The translations under genes were made by a program, and so were the position numbers. This document shows positions 32,013 through 40,706 of a DNA stretch of 64,000 nt, piece after piece (position 1 is the stretch's first letter; each line of letters opens with the position of its first letter). Source of the stretch: Hymenobacter lucidus. Lineage in GTDB: Bacteria; Bacteroidota; Bacteroidia; Cytophagales; Hymenobacteraceae. Location of the stretch: NCBI RefSeq assembly GCF_020447265.1, contig NZ_JAJADR010000005.1, positions 310,001 through 374,000 of the forward strand, given 5' to 3'. The notes under the pieces were generated by a model. The model had not been told where the DNA came from, did not search any database, and saw only the letters and a program-made list of their open reading frames with translations.

Positions 32013-32330
32013 ATGAATCTGGCGTATCACTTGTTTGTCTGCAACAATCAGAAGGACGAAATCGGCAAGGACGTGGCCCGCGCCCTGAAGATTGAAATCA
32101 AGAAGCAGGGCCTGAAAAGCCTGCTGCTGGGCGGCACGAAGCGCAAAACCCGCGTACAGACCTGCAACTGCCTCGACGTGTGCAAGCACTGCAAGAAAGG
32201 CCCCGGCGCGGCGCTTATCGTCTACCCCGAGGGCACGCTATACGGCGACGTGAAGCCCAAGGACGCGCCCGAAATCGTGCGGGAACATCTGCTCGAAGGC
32301 CGGGTTATTAAACGACTATTGCTGGATTAA
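32013..32330 (+). CDS. Thioredoxin-like (2Fe-2S) ferredoxin
   Basis: 105 residues from the ATG at 32013 (MNLAYHLFVCNNQKDEIG). Cys10 and the CNCLDVCKHCKKGP segment give the cysteine set of thioredoxin-fold 2Fe-2S ferredoxins (one Cys near the N-terminus and a CxCxxxC cluster). The end VYPEGTLYGDVKPKDAPEIV matches the C-terminal strand and helix of that family. Probably a cytoplasmic electron carrier; partner unknown. Second gene of the arsR unit. Confidence 0.83.
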   Translation: MNLAYHLFVCNNQKDEIGKDVARALKIEIKKQGLKSLLLGGTKRKTRVQTCNCLDVCKHCKKGPGAALIVYPEGTLYGDVKPKDAPEIVREHLLEGRVIKRLLLD

Positions 32331-32341
32331 CCTTTTTCTCT

Positions 32342-33055
32342 GTGCCCCACTTTCCGCCTGCCAAGCCGTACCGCCACCTCTTCTTCGACCTCGACCACAC
32401 GCTCTGGGACTTTGAGAAGAATGCCGACGAAACCCTGCGCACCCTGTTCGACCAGCACGCGCTGGGCCGCTTCGGCCTGTTCACCGTCGAGGAGTTTATT
32501 AACCGCTACCGCGACGTGAACCACGCGCTGTGGCGCATGTACCAGAACAACCAGATTTCGCAGCAGCAGCTCCGCAGCGTGCGGTTTGTGCGCACCCTCA
32601 CCCGCCTGGGTTTGAGCGAGGAAGACGTGCCGTTCAATATCTCCCAGCAGTTTACTGACTTGCTGCCCCGCAAGTCGGCCGTGTTTCCCTTCACCCACGA
32701 GGTGCTCGACTACTTGCAGGAGAAATACACGCTGCACCTGATTACCAACGGCTTCAAGGATATTCAGCACATCAAGCTGACCTCGTCCAACCTTACCGAC
32801 TACTTCCAGGAGGTTATTACTTCCGAGTGCAGCGGCTACCTCAAGCCCGACGCGCGCATGTTCAGCCACGCGCTGGAGCGCACCGGGGCCACCGCCGCCG
32901 AAAGCCTCATGATTGGCGACAACCTGGAGTGCGACGTGCTGGGCGCCTACAACGCCGGTATCGACCAGGTGTATTTCAACCCCGACAAGCGGCGGCACTT
33001 TGCCAGCATTACCTACGAAATAAGCTGTCTGAGCGAGCTGCGCGAGTTTTTGTAG
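32342..33055 (+). CDS. YjjG-family noncanonical pyrimidine nucleotidase (HAD)
   Basis: 237 residues. HAD motif I DLDHTLW (Asp16, Asp18), motif II region LHLITNGF, Lys in SGYLKPDARMFSHAL, and motif III IGDNLECDVLGAYNAGIDQ. Similar to YjjG, which removes phosphate from non-canonical pyrimidine nucleotides. The start is a GTG at 32342, only 11 bp after the preceding stop; no ATG fits in frame near it, so the rare start is well supported. Third gene of the arsR unit; the link to ArsR is not obvious. Confidence 0.88.
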   Translation: MPHFPPAKPYRHLFFDLDHTLWDFEKNADETLRTLFDQHALGRFGLFTVEEFINRYRDVNHALWRMYQNNQISQQQLRSVRFVRTLTRLGLSEEDVPFNISQQFTDLLPRKSAVFPFTHEVLDYLQEKYTLHLITNGFKDIQHIKLTSSNLTDYFQEVITSECSGYLKPDARMFSHALERTGATAAESLMIGDNLECDVLGAYNAGIDQVYFNPDKRRHFASITYEISCLSELREFL

Positions 33056-33077
33056 CCTACTGCCAGCTCTACCCAAA

Positions 33078-33130
33078 GCCACTGGGCGCAGCATTCCGAA
33101 CCATAGGGTCAGGAGGCTGCGCCCAGTGGC
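33078..33130. terminator. Bidirectional hairpin between convergent genes
   Basis: Perfect 15-bp arms GCCACTGGGCGCAGC (33078-33092) and complement (33116-33130), 23-bp centre, followed by GTTTTA. Confidence 0.78.
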
Positions 33131-33155
33131 GTTTTAGAGCATCCGTTGGCTGGGC

Positions 33156-34391
33156 TTACAGCAGCGCCCGGTCCCAGGGCAGTTCCTGCTCACTGATGGC
33201 GGAAAGCAGCACCAGACCCACCCCAACCAGCCCGTGGAGCAAGTCGCCTTCGTGGTGGCGGTAGAAGTCCGTGTTCAACTCCGTCGTCAGCCAGTTGCGG
33301 GTTTGGGTCAGCCAGAACGCGTAGCCTTTGCGGTAGGCGTCGTGGCCGCTGAGTTGGTAAAGCGTGCGGTATAAATGGGCTACGCCGGCCGCTCCGGAGC
33401 TGAAGCGGGAGTTGGTTACGGCCGTCGACCGCACGTCGGTGCGCAGCAGCGTGTTAAGGCCCACCAGCTCGGCCAGCCGTAGCAATTCGGGATCCTGCAG
33501 CAGCTTGTGGCTAGTGTAGAGCAGCAACGCCTGCCCCAGGTCGCCGTGGCGCCAGCTTAGCTCGTTGCTAAAAGTGGCCTCGTCCTGGTCATTGGCAATG
33601 TAATCGGGGAAGATGGCGTACTTCCGCTCCGAAAAGTCGACTTCCCGCTTGGCCGACAGGATATAAACAATACCCTGGTGGACTTGCTCCCGAATGTCGT
33701 CCAGTTGGGGCGCGGCGCCGGTTTCGGCTAGCCGAATGAGCAGCAGCAACTCGCCGGCCAAACCATCGGCCAGGCCAAGGCGGGTTACAGACTCTGCGCC
33801 GTCGAGGTCGGGTGAGCTAGCTACCAAAGACGGCCAGAATCCTGCCGTTTTCTGTGCCAGCGCCTTTGTCAACAGATTCGTGGCAAGCGGCTGCCCGGGG
33901 TGGCGCAGGCAGAAATACCGGACAATGCGCAGAAAGTCAGGAACGCTGCTGGCCTCGTGTTGCAGCAGCAGGCCGGCTTGAGCCAGCAGGCGGTGGTCCA
34001 GCTCGACCAACAGGGCATTATGCTCTTTTTTAGCAATGCCCTGCTCTACAAATTCAGCGTATAGCCAAGCCAGGGTCACTACTTCATCGAGTTGGGCCGA
34101 CGACCAGCTACCCACCGAATAGTGGGCCAACTGCTGAAGCAGCTGCTCCAGCAGCTCTTTGGCCCGACTGGCGTCCTGCTCCTGCCCGAATGCTTTGTAA
34201 ACAGTATAATAATAGAGAGCATAGCCCAACAAATCGGTGACGGAGCTTGTCTCGCCGCTTTTGTTGGTGATGATAACGTGGATATCGCGCCAGCCTGCAA
34301 TCAGGCTGTCTTTATCCTTATAGGCAGATGATAAATAAGGCTTTACCATTTTACTTTTCAAGAAAGGAGAGTAAAAGTCAAGCCCTGCCAT
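33156..34391 (-). CDS. LanC-like protein lacking zinc ligands (LanC1)
   Basis: 411 residues with the repeated G-x-x-G helical layout of LanC lanthionine cyclases: GLADGLAGELLLLIRL, SWRHGDLGQALLLY, SRFSSGAAGVAHLY and EGDLLHGLVGVGLVLL. The zinc site is gone. Canonical WCYG is WRHG here (Arg281, His282), and canonical CHG is SSG (Ser331, Ser332). The same positions are intact in the second LanC of this locus (WCYG at 253-256, CHG at 304-306). So LanC1 may be a non-catalytic scaffold or binding partner, or it may cyclise without zinc. It ends the minus operon that starts with three precursor genes. An alternative start is Met15 (34349). Confidence 0.85.
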   Translation of the reverse strand: MAGLDFYSPFLKSKMVKPYLSSAYKDKDSLIAGWRDIHVIITNKSGETSSVTDLLGYALYYYTVYKAFGQEQDASRAKELLEQLLQQLAHYSVGSWSSAQLDEVVTLAWLYAEFVEQGIAKKEHNALLVELDHRLLAQAGLLLQHEASSVPDFLRIVRYFCLRHPGQPLATNLLTKALAQKTAGFWPSLVASSPDLDGAESVTRLGLADGLAGELLLLIRLAETGAAPQLDDIREQVHQGIVYILSAKREVDFSERKYAIFPDYIANDQDEATFSNELSWRHGDLGQALLLYTSHKLLQDPELLRLAELVGLNTLLRTDVRSTAVTNSRFSSGAAGVAHLYRTLYQLSGHDAYRKGYAFWLTQTRNWLTTELNTDFYRHHEGDLLHGLVGVGLVLLSAISEQELPWDRALL

Positions 34392-34555
34392 ACTACTTTG
34401 TCTCCGGAGATAATTATTATGAATTAGCAGTGCTTATCCAAGCTGCAGCGCGCAGCGGGCGGTGGTGGTCAAGCGGATTTTCTGACAAAGCCGGCGGTTT
34501 TCAGCCGTCGGGCTCTGCCAGAAAATGTGGTGCTTCGCAAGGGAAAGCTGAGATT

Positions 34556-34738
34556 TTAGCCAAAAACGACATCCATGATGGAAGACGACCACACCGAAGT
34601 CCACTGACAATTAAGGGTCGAGGCGGGCATTTCACCGGCGGGGTCGGTATACTTTACTTGCTCAGCCGCGGCTTTATTGAAGACGGTAACCGTTGTTTTC
34701 TTGAAAGCGAATTTGGCGGTGGTATCGATGTTTTTCAT
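34556..34738 (-). CDS. Lanthipeptide precursor A1 (60 aa)
   Basis: 60 residues. The leader MKNIDTTAKFAFKKTTVTVF is nearly identical in A2 and A3. The core ends STLNCQWTSVWSSSIMDVV with one Cys and many Ser/Thr upstream and downstream, as needed for dehydration and one thioether ring. There is no Gly-Gly cleavage site. Third precursor from the operon promoter; LanC1 starts 164 bp downstream. Confidence 0.85.
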   Translation of the reverse strand: MKNIDTTAKFAFKKTTVTVFNKAAAEQVKYTDPAGEMPASTLNCQWTSVWSSSIMDVVFG

Positions 34739-34804
34739 AGCGTTTGCAGAAGAGAAGGTTGGGAGTTTGAAGCGGGTAATCGTTTTTCCAGCAGCTGCGT
34801 AGCC

Positions 34805-34993
34805 TTAGCCCATCAGCGTATCCAGGGTGCCGATGACGGACGACGACCAAATAGAAGTCCACTGGCAGTTCAGGGTCGAGGCGGGCAGTTCACCGGGGTC
34901 GGTATACTTCACTTGCTCCGTTGCGGCTTTGTTGAAGACGGTAACGGTCGTTTTTTTGAAAGCGAATTTGGCGGTGGTGTCAGCGGTTTTCAT
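34805..34993 (-). CDS. Lanthipeptide precursor A2 (62 aa)
   Basis: 62 residues. Leader MKTADTTAKFAFKKTTVTVF, core STLNCQWTSIWSSSVIGTL. The 66-bp spacer to A1 has the same length as the one between A2 and A3, consistent with tandem duplication of a gene-plus-spacer unit. One Cys, no Gly-Gly. Confidence 0.85.
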   Translation of the reverse strand: MKTADTTAKFAFKKTTVTVFNKAATEQVKYTDPGELPASTLNCQWTSIWSSSVIGTLDTLMG

Positions 34994-35059
34994 AACGTTT
35001 TGCAGGAAAGGGTGGGGATGGAACAGAAAATCGTGTGATTTGCAAGCGGAAGCGTAGAT

Positions 35060-35236
35060 TTACCCACGCTGGGTGTCTGCTACTGAGGAAGTCCAAATCG
35101 AAGTCCACTGGCAGTAGATGGTTGAGGCCACCGACGTATCATCGGCATGTTGCACAGCAGAAGCCGCAGCTTTATTGAAGACGGTAACGGTCGTTTTCTT
35201 GAAAGCGAATTTGGCGGTGGCGTCGATGTTTTTCAT
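35060..35236 (-). CDS. Lanthipeptide precursor A3 (58 aa)
   Basis: 58 residues, shorter than common gene-calling cut-offs and easily missed. Leader MKNIDATAKFAFKKTTVTVF as in A1 and A2; core STIYCQWTSIWTSSVADTQR. First gene after the regulated promoter (-7 box at 35298-35305). The C-terminal halves of A1-A3 share [ST]-T-[LI]-x-[YN]-C-Q-W-T-S-[VI]-W-[ST]-S-S. Confidence 0.85.
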   Translation of the reverse strand: MKNIDATAKFAFKKTTVTVFNKAAASAVQHADDTSVASTIYCQWTSIWTSSVADTQRG

Positions 35237-35297
35237 AGTATTCTGGCGAGTAAAGCTGTGTGTATGAAGAATCTGCTGTTGTTTGCTTTGGATGAAA

Positions 35298-35367
35298 CAA
35301 ACGTAGGGTTACGGTTACAGCGCCCATAAAAAATTACACCAACCCGCCTTTCCTCTACACCAACCCG
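35298..35367 (-). promoter_or_regulatory. LytTR-type promoter of the precursor A operon
   Basis: Two identical 12-bp direct repeats TACACCAACCCG (35335-35346 and 35356-35367, 21 bp apart; on the coding strand CGGGTTGGTGTA) precede the -7 box TACGTTTG (35305-35298). The proximal GTTGGTGTA starts exactly 38 bp before the -7 box, as at 40588, 40728 and 47110. GTTGGT fits the published LytTR half-site GTTN[AG][TG]. There is no -33 TTTG, so activation is probably needed. Confidence 0.8.
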
Positions 35368-35470
35368 GAATTTTTGAGGACCTCTAAGCAGCTGCATATT
35401 TGCCCGGGCTACTTTCCTCTCCAACTCTCTTCCCGGCCGCCGAGGCGGCCCTCCGACTTCTGGCTTCCTT

Positions 35471-36514
35471 ATGGCGCTTCGCACTACCTCGCTGAAACCG
35501 ATTCTTATCCATTTCATCATCTGGCTCTGCTACATATCATATGAAGGGCTGTTCCTGACTATTGTCAATCGGATACAGTATAATTATTGGGAGACCGGCT
35601 TGCAGTTTATGCTTTTTGCCGGTCTTTTCTATGTCAATAGCCTGCTATTGCTGCCCAAGCTTTTTGCGAAGCGCCGCTACATCGAATATGGCCTGAGCCT
35701 TATGGTGGTGCTGGTCATTTTTGGCCTGATGCGCTACGTCGTCACCGTTCATATCCTGCCGCACCTCACCACGAACATCCTCTACACCTACACCTCCGTG
35801 CGGCTCTTTTGGGGCATTGCCATCTACCGCGGGGTTTACTTTGTACTGCTCAGCTTCGGCTACTGGTTTTCGCTGAACGCCATTCGACTGGAAAAGCAGA
35901 AGCGCCTGCACGAGCAGCAGCTGCGGACTGCTGAGCGAAGCCTGATGGAGGCCGACCTGGCTTTTCTGAAAAGCCAGATCAATCCGCACTTTCTCTTCAA
36001 TGCCCTCAACTTTCTCTACGCCCAAGCCTACCCCCACTCCGAGGATACGGCCAAGGGCATTCTGCTGCTATCCGACATTATGCGCTACGCGCTAAAAGAC
36101 GATGACGACAACGGTAAAGTGATGCTGGAAAAAGAAGTACAGCACCTGCAGAATTATATCGACATCAATCAGCTGCGCTTCAGCAACCGACTTCAAATTC
36201 GGTTTGAGGTAGTGGGCAGCCTACAGTTTCTCATGATTTTGCCGCTGGTGCTCATCACCTTCGTCGAAAACTGCTTTAAGCACGGGGAGCTGGCCGATCC
36301 GGAACATCCACTCCTGATTCAGGTTAAGACGGAAAACAACCGCCTCTTCTTTTTGACTTATAACAAGAAGCGTAACGGACCCAAGGAAAAGACCACCGGA
36401 ATCGGACTTGTAAATACTAAGAAAAGATTAGACCTTGTTTACCCGAACCGCTATACCCTAGCCGTTACCAACGACCCGGAGTACTATACCTGCCAACTCA
36501 CCATTGACCTCTAA
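35471..36514 (+). CDS. LytS-like sensor histidine kinase
   Basis: 347 residues. The N-terminus has four membrane helices (about 10-125: LIHFIIWLCYISY, FMLFAGLFYVNSLLL, LSLMVVLVIFGLMRYVV, GVYFVLLSFGYWF), then a short coiled coil (about 135-165) and the His_kinase domain QINPHFLFNALNFLY with phospho-accepting His173. The ATP-binding part has ITFVENCFKHG and TGIGLVNTKKRLDLVY. This is the Bacteroidota LytS/YehU-type kinase. It has no large sensor domain, so the signal is probably sensed in or at the membrane. Its stop is 4 bp before the LytTR regulator gene; the pair lies in the middle of the lanthipeptide locus. Confidence 0.92.
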   Translation: MALRTTSLKPILIHFIIWLCYISYEGLFLTIVNRIQYNYWETGLQFMLFAGLFYVNSLLLLPKLFAKRRYIEYGLSLMVVLVIFGLMRYVVTVHILPHLTTNILYTYTSVRLFWGIAIYRGVYFVLLSFGYWFSLNAIRLEKQKRLHEQQLRTAERSLMEADLAFLKSQINPHFLFNALNFLYAQAYPHSEDTAKGILLLSDIMRYALKDDDDNGKVMLEKEVQHLQNYIDINQLRFSNRLQIRFEVVGSLQFLMILPLVLITFVENCFKHGELADPEHPLLIQVKTENNRLFFLTYNKKRNGPKEKTTGIGLVNTKKRLDLVYPNRYTLAVTNDPEYYTCQLTIDL

Positions 36515-36518
36515 CTAG

Positions 36519-37250
36519 ATGATTTCCTGCCTGATAGTAGATGACGAACAAGGTGCTATTGACATTCTGAAGACGTTTATCGACAAAACGCCCTTCCTGA
36601 CCCTTGCGGGTAGTACTACCAACCCCATTGAAGCGCTGAGCATCGTGCAGAATCAGGCCATCGACCTGATCTTTCTGGATATTCACATGCCCCAGCTCTC
36701 CGGCCTCGACTTCATGCGCCTGCACAAGGGCAAGAGCAAGGTTATCCTGACGACGGCCTACAGCGAGTTTGCCGTAGAAGGCTTCGAGCTCGAGGCCCTC
36801 GACTACCTGCTCAAGCCCATTGCCTTCGAGCGGTTTCTGAAAGCCGCCCAAAAGGCGCTGAACACGTCCATGGAAACCTCGGCCCGCTGGCAGCCCGCCG
36901 AAAAGGAAGACGACTACATCTTCGTCAAGACGGAAAGCAAGGGCAAAATGACCAAGGTTAACTTCGACGAAATTGTGTTCGTGGAAGGCATGAAGAACTA
37001 TATTTCCATCAATACGGCCGAAGACCGGATTGTAACGCTCCTGAACATAAAGGACATGGAGGACCGCCTGCCGCCCAAGAATTTCATGCGCGTGCACAAG
37101 TCCTACATCGTGTCGCTGAACAAAATCAAGGCCCTGGATGGCAACCAGATTCTGTTTAAGGACATGAAAGCCTACGTGCCATTGGGCGAAACTTACCGCA
37201 ACGCCTTTTTCGAGGCGCTGCAGGAAAAGGTAATGGGAGGTAAAAAGTAG
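36519..37250 (+). CDS. LytTR-family response regulator
   Basis: 243 residues. Receiver domain (1-118) with acidic pocket IVDDE, phospho-Asp54 in LIFLDIHMPQ, Thr in ILTTAYSEFAVEGF, and Lys in YLLKPIAF. The LytTR DNA-binding domain (about 138-240) has IFVKTESKGKMTKV, DEIVFVEGMKNYISI and FMRVHKSYIVSLNKI. LytTR regulators bind two direct repeats spaced about two helical turns; this fits the four matching boxes in the locus. Proposed to activate the lanthipeptide promoters. Its stop lies in a terminator shared with lanB1. Confidence 0.93.
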   Translation: MISCLIVDDEQGAIDILKTFIDKTPFLTLAGSTTNPIEALSIVQNQAIDLIFLDIHMPQLSGLDFMRLHKGKSKVILTTAYSEFAVEGFELEALDYLLKPIAFERFLKAAQKALNTSMETSARWQPAEKEDDYIFVKTESKGKMTKVNFDEIVFVEGMKNYISINTAEDRIVTLLNIKDMEDRLPPKNFMRVHKSYIVSLNKIKALDGNQILFKDMKAYVPLGETYRNAFFEALQEKVMGGKK

Positions 37251-37271
37251 CGCCCTAGGGCGCTACTTTTT
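37242..37271. terminator. Shared terminator containing both stop codons
   Basis: 30-bp perfect palindrome with 14-bp arms (AAAAAGTAGCGCCC and complement) around TA. The stop of the LytTR gene (37248-37250) and the stop of lanB1 on the other strand (37257-37255) both lie inside it. Confidence 0.9.
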
Positions 37272-40200
37272 GTATAGCCTGCTGCGACTGGTACTGCCGG
37301 TGCAGAAAATCGTAGAGCACCATTTCGTGCAGGCGCGCATCGACCGGAATGAGCCGGTTGAGCAGCATGTGAATATAGCTACCCAGCAGACTGTGCCGCT
37401 CTACATCGAGCAGCCCTAGCTGGCCCAGGTCGTTTATCTGGCGGGCCAGGCTTCGTACTTCCGGGCTGGGCTTGCCCGTTAGCTCCCAGGTTTGCAGGGC
37501 CTGTTGCAGGGCCGGCCGGAAGCTGCGGTATTTGGCGTCGAGCTGCAGCTTCAGGCTTTTGTTCATACCAAACTCGCGGCCAAAGCTTTCCTTGAGCGTA
37601 TGCAGCAGCGTCAGCTTTTCCGCGAGCGGGCATGCAAAGGCGTCCAGCAGCTCGTCTATCTGGCACAGGCCCCAGATCCAGGGCGTGGCGCTGTCGTCGC
37701 CGGCGGTTTCGGCCAGCTTGGCCAGCACGGCGCGGCTATTCTCGTAAAACCAGGTTTCCGACAGCTCCATGGTAGGCGTGCCGTAGCGTTCCAGCTCGCG
37801 GCGGTAGGTATCAATCTGGGTTTTCCAGAGGTAGCCGTTGCTCACGTAGGGCTGCACGTAGCTGTTCACCAAGTGCACAATGTCGCCGATACGCTGGGTA
37901 TCGGGCAGGTGCAGGCGCAACCGGATGTGGTTGTCGGGGTCGGCGTAGCGAATGAAAAACCACTTGTCGATCAGGCCCAGGGCCAGCAACTCTTCCGTGA
38001 GGGGCCGGATAACTTCTACCAGCACCCGGTCGGCCACTTTCTGGCCGCAATAGAACTTATAGTAGAGCCACTCGGAGCCCAGGGAAAACTCACGCGTCAG
38101 CTCGGCCTGACGGCCCACGTACGTCTTGCCCAAAGCTGTATAGCAGGGTGCATCGCGCACAAGCAGGGCTACTAGCTGGTGGGCATAAGGCTGGCCGGCG
38201 GCATTGCGCACCGGGCTGGTTTCATTGGCAAACAAGAACTCCTTGAGCTTAACAGAAGGCCGGGCGCGAATAGCCGCCAGCCATACGCCCACGCTGGTTG
38301 CATTATCGGCATCAACGAGCAGCTCATTGTCGCCGTCGGCCAGGGTGAAAAAGCGTGGCAGCTGCCAGCGGCTGCGCAGCTCCTGCAGCCGGGCACCTAC
38401 TTCCGCCGCCGGAGCCGCCAGCAGCTCCCGCAGATCAGTACGGTCGAGCTGCCAGGACGCGGGCTGCAGGATAACCTGCTGAAACGTGAGGCGGGGCAGA
38501 AACTTGGCGTAGAGCGACACCGAACTCCACGAGAAACCCAGCTGAGGCTGCAGGCCCTGGGTTTGCAGGTCGCAGAGAAACTCGTAGACTGGCAAGGCCT
38601 GGTGGGCAAAATTGTGGGCCGTACCAAGCCGGGGCACAATAATCTGATTGGTGTGCCGGGAGCGGATAACCAGCTGCCGCCCTTCCATCGACAACGTCAG
38701 GTCCTGGAGCCGGACCTGGCCCGCAGCTGGCAGCCCCGACTGCGCCAGATAAGGAATTTCGAAGTCGCGGAATGAGGGCCGCAGCAGAATATTGCCGATG
38801 CGGCTTACGGGCAGATGGCAGATTTCGGCGAAGCACACGGCCGGGTTCTGCTCCTGCTCGTACCGGGCCACCTCCCGCACTACCTGCTCAATGTGGGCGT
38901 CGGCGTGGGCAAAGCGGCCCAGAATATTCACGGCGCTGGAGCCGCCCACCGTTTCGAGCAGCACCTGACCCTCATCCAGCAGCCGGAACACGACAGGCAA
39001 TGAGGGCGGCAGCGGATTGGTGGCCGGCGCAAAGCCCTGCACTTCCTCTTTGGTAATGCTGACGCTGTACTGCCGGTTGCGGTCGGCCTCGCGCAGCTTC
39101 TGATACATGAACTGCTGTACCTCGTTTTGGCGCAGGGCGCGGCCCTTGTTGCTTTGCCCGGCCAGGGCCAGGTCGTGAACCAGGGGTGAATAGGTGCTTT
39201 TGCCAAAATCGGAGTAGCGCAGGCCACTTTCGTTGTCGAGGGCTTCGAGCAGCGGTACAGCCTGGCTTTCGTAACGGGCCTGAAATCGGTCTTTAAAGTC
39301 CTCCAGCCGCTCGTTTTTGGCCGCCGGGGTTAGGTGCGTCAGTACTTCGAGGGCTTGCAGGAGCTGCTCCTGCACCGGCGTGCCCAGGGTAGCGCCGGCC
39401 TCCAGGCCCCGGATAGAATCGGTCTGGAATAGCTTGTTTTTCTGAATCGGGATGCCCAGCGGCTGTAGCGTGGCCACAATCTGCTCGTAGGCCTCGGCAG
39501 AATTTACCGGGTTGCGGTCCAGCACGGCGAGCTGGTCGGCCACCTGCTGCAGCCGGTGCTGTAGGGCCTGAATGCCAGCATTGGGCGCGGCGGCGTGCAA
39601 CCGGGCCAATACGGCCTGTATATGCACGTAAAACTCGGGGCCGGTAACGGTGGGCTCCAGCTCACTGACCAGCACCTGCGCCCCAATCAGCTCATCAATA
39701 TAGCCCAGAGCGGCTTCCATTTCGGTTTCATCGGCGGCCAGCAGGCAAGCCAGGGCTGTGCGCGTGATACCCGGCCGGCTGGCCTCTACAACTCGCTGCA
39801 GATACTCCGACACAGCGGCCGAGCTTATCTGGTGCACCCGCTCTTCCTGCACGAAACGGTGCTCGATGTAGCGGATTTCCTCCCCGATCTGGTAAATACT
39901 GGTATTAGGGAAATACAGAATCCGCTGCTTTACGGCTTCCAGCTCCGAGAGCTGATAGGCCAGTGTGCACAGGTAGTGCATATCGAGGCGGGTGTGGCGG
40001 GTGTTGTTTTCCGGGGTCAGCGTAATGCGGCTCTCCTCGCCCCAGCTCACCACCGAGCAGCCCGCAAACAGGCCGAAAGGCGTGCAGCGGCTGGTCATGC
40101 GGGCATAGTAGCGGGCCACGGTACCCAGCAGCTTTTCCACCTTCTTGGGGTCGGTCAGTTCGCCGCTCTGCCACTTCTGGCACTCCTGACACAGGTCGGG

Positions 40201-40341
40201 AGAGGCCAGGTAGAGCGCCTCCATAAAGGCAGCGTCGCGGAGGCGGAGGCGCAATGCATCAGTATCGAAGGCGCTGTCGAAAGGGCCGGCGGGCGTGCGC
40301 AGAATCAGGTTGGGGTGAAAATGGTAGAGTTGTTTCAACAT
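37255..40341 (-). CDS. lanB: Lantibiotic dehydratase LanB1
   Basis: 1028 residues from the ATG at 40341 (MLKQLYHFHPNLILRTPAGP), matching the start of LanB2. The glutamylation domain has SRCTPFGLFAGC (about 82-93), RLDMHYLCTLAYQL and RILYFPNTSIYQIG. The C-terminal elimination domain (SpaB_C type, about 755-1015) has WLYYKFYCGQKVADRV and LIDKWFFIRYADPDNHIRLR. It would glutamylate Ser/Thr of precursors using Glu-tRNA and eliminate glutamate to give dehydro residues. Both domains are in one chain, unlike split LanBs. No regulated box was found upstream in its direction. Pairing with the A or the B precursors is unresolved. Confidence 0.93.
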   Translation of the reverse strand: MLKQLYHFHPNLILRTPAGPFDSAFDTDALRLRLRDAAFMEALYLASPDLCQECQKWQSGELTDPKKVEKLLGTVARYYARMTSRCTPFGLFAGCSVVSWGEESRITLTPENNTRHTRLDMHYLCTLAYQLSELEAVKQRILYFPNTSIYQIGEEIRYIEHRFVQEERVHQISSAAVSEYLQRVVEASRPGITRTALACLLAADETEMEAALGYIDELIGAQVLVSELEPTVTGPEFYVHIQAVLARLHAAAPNAGIQALQHRLQQVADQLAVLDRNPVNSAEAYEQIVATLQPLGIPIQKNKLFQTDSIRGLEAGATLGTPVQEQLLQALEVLTHLTPAAKNERLEDFKDRFQARYESQAVPLLEALDNESGLRYSDFGKSTYSPLVHDLALAGQSNKGRALRQNEVQQFMYQKLREADRNRQYSVSITKEEVQGFAPATNPLPPSLPVVFRLLDEGQVLLETVGGSSAVNILGRFAHADAHIEQVVREVARYEQEQNPAVCFAEICHLPVSRIGNILLRPSFRDFEIPYLAQSGLPAAGQVRLQDLTLSMEGRQLVIRSRHTNQIIVPRLGTAHNFAHQALPVYEFLCDLQTQGLQPQLGFSWSSVSLYAKFLPRLTFQQVILQPASWQLDRTDLRELLAAPAAEVGARLQELRSRWQLPRFFTLADGDNELLVDADNATSVGVWLAAIRARPSVKLKEFLFANETSPVRNAAGQPYAHQLVALLVRDAPCYTALGKTYVGRQAELTREFSLGSEWLYYKFYCGQKVADRVLVEVIRPLTEELLALGLIDKWFFIRYADPDNHIRLRLHLPDTQRIGDIVHLVNSYVQPYVSNGYLWKTQIDTYRRELERYGTPTMELSETWFYENSRAVLAKLAETAGDDSATPWIWGLCQIDELLDAFACPLAEKLTLLHTLKESFGREFGMNKSLKLQLDAKYRSFRPALQQALQTWELTGKPSPEVRSLARQINDLGQLGLLDVERHSLLGSYIHMLLNRLIPVDARLHEMVLYDFLHRQYQSQQAIQKVAP

Positions 40342-40412
40342 AGCTATAGGGAGAGGCGGCAGAACGAGGAGTTGAAAAGATGCCGCAGCCAGGTAGGCCA
40401 CCAGAGCCTGGA

Positions 40413-40437
40413 TTTGCGCAGCAACAAGTTGCGCAAA
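40413..40437. promoter_or_regulatory. Inverted repeat TTTGCGC-N11-GCGCAAA
   Basis: 7-bp perfect arms with a nested GCAAC-AA-GTTGC, 72 bp upstream of the lanB1 start. It may be an operator for lanB1; there is no direct evidence. Confidence 0.35.
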
Positions 40438-40566
40438 CATTTGCGGCCTGCCAAGCTCATTCTGGCCAGTGCGCGGCACTTTAGCGCGCCTCTTAGCGGT
40501 GCATCATTACCGGGTGCAATGGGCTAGGTAGCTGGAACTAGGCCCGACTATAGCCCGAATCACCGG

Positions 40567-40633
40567 ATTGGTCCTTTGGAAAGTCCTGTTGGTGTAATTG
40601 ATTTCACCGGCCCGGACCGGCGCTCTATGTTTG
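40567..40633 (+). promoter_or_regulatory. LytTR-type promoter copy 1
   Basis: Distal half-site ATTGGTCCT (40567), proximal GTTGGTGTA (40588-40596), 21 bp apart; -7 box TATGTTTG at 40626-40633, exactly 38 bp after the proximal start. It lies 140 bp upstream of copy 2, and the sequences are similar throughout, so one is a duplicate of the other. Confidence 0.72.
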
Positions 40634-40706
40634 TATCATCAGGTCGGGAATAGCACGGCAAACGAGCCACAAAACGCCCTCCTGACCGTTAAAAACCTGA
40701 TTTTGG

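Noticed and set aside
34328..35038. Plus-strand frame of 236 codons across the A precursors
   Set aside because: It is the complement of the repeated precursor genes (recurring EDGNGRFFESEFGGG); the minus-strand frames have matching leaders and cores.
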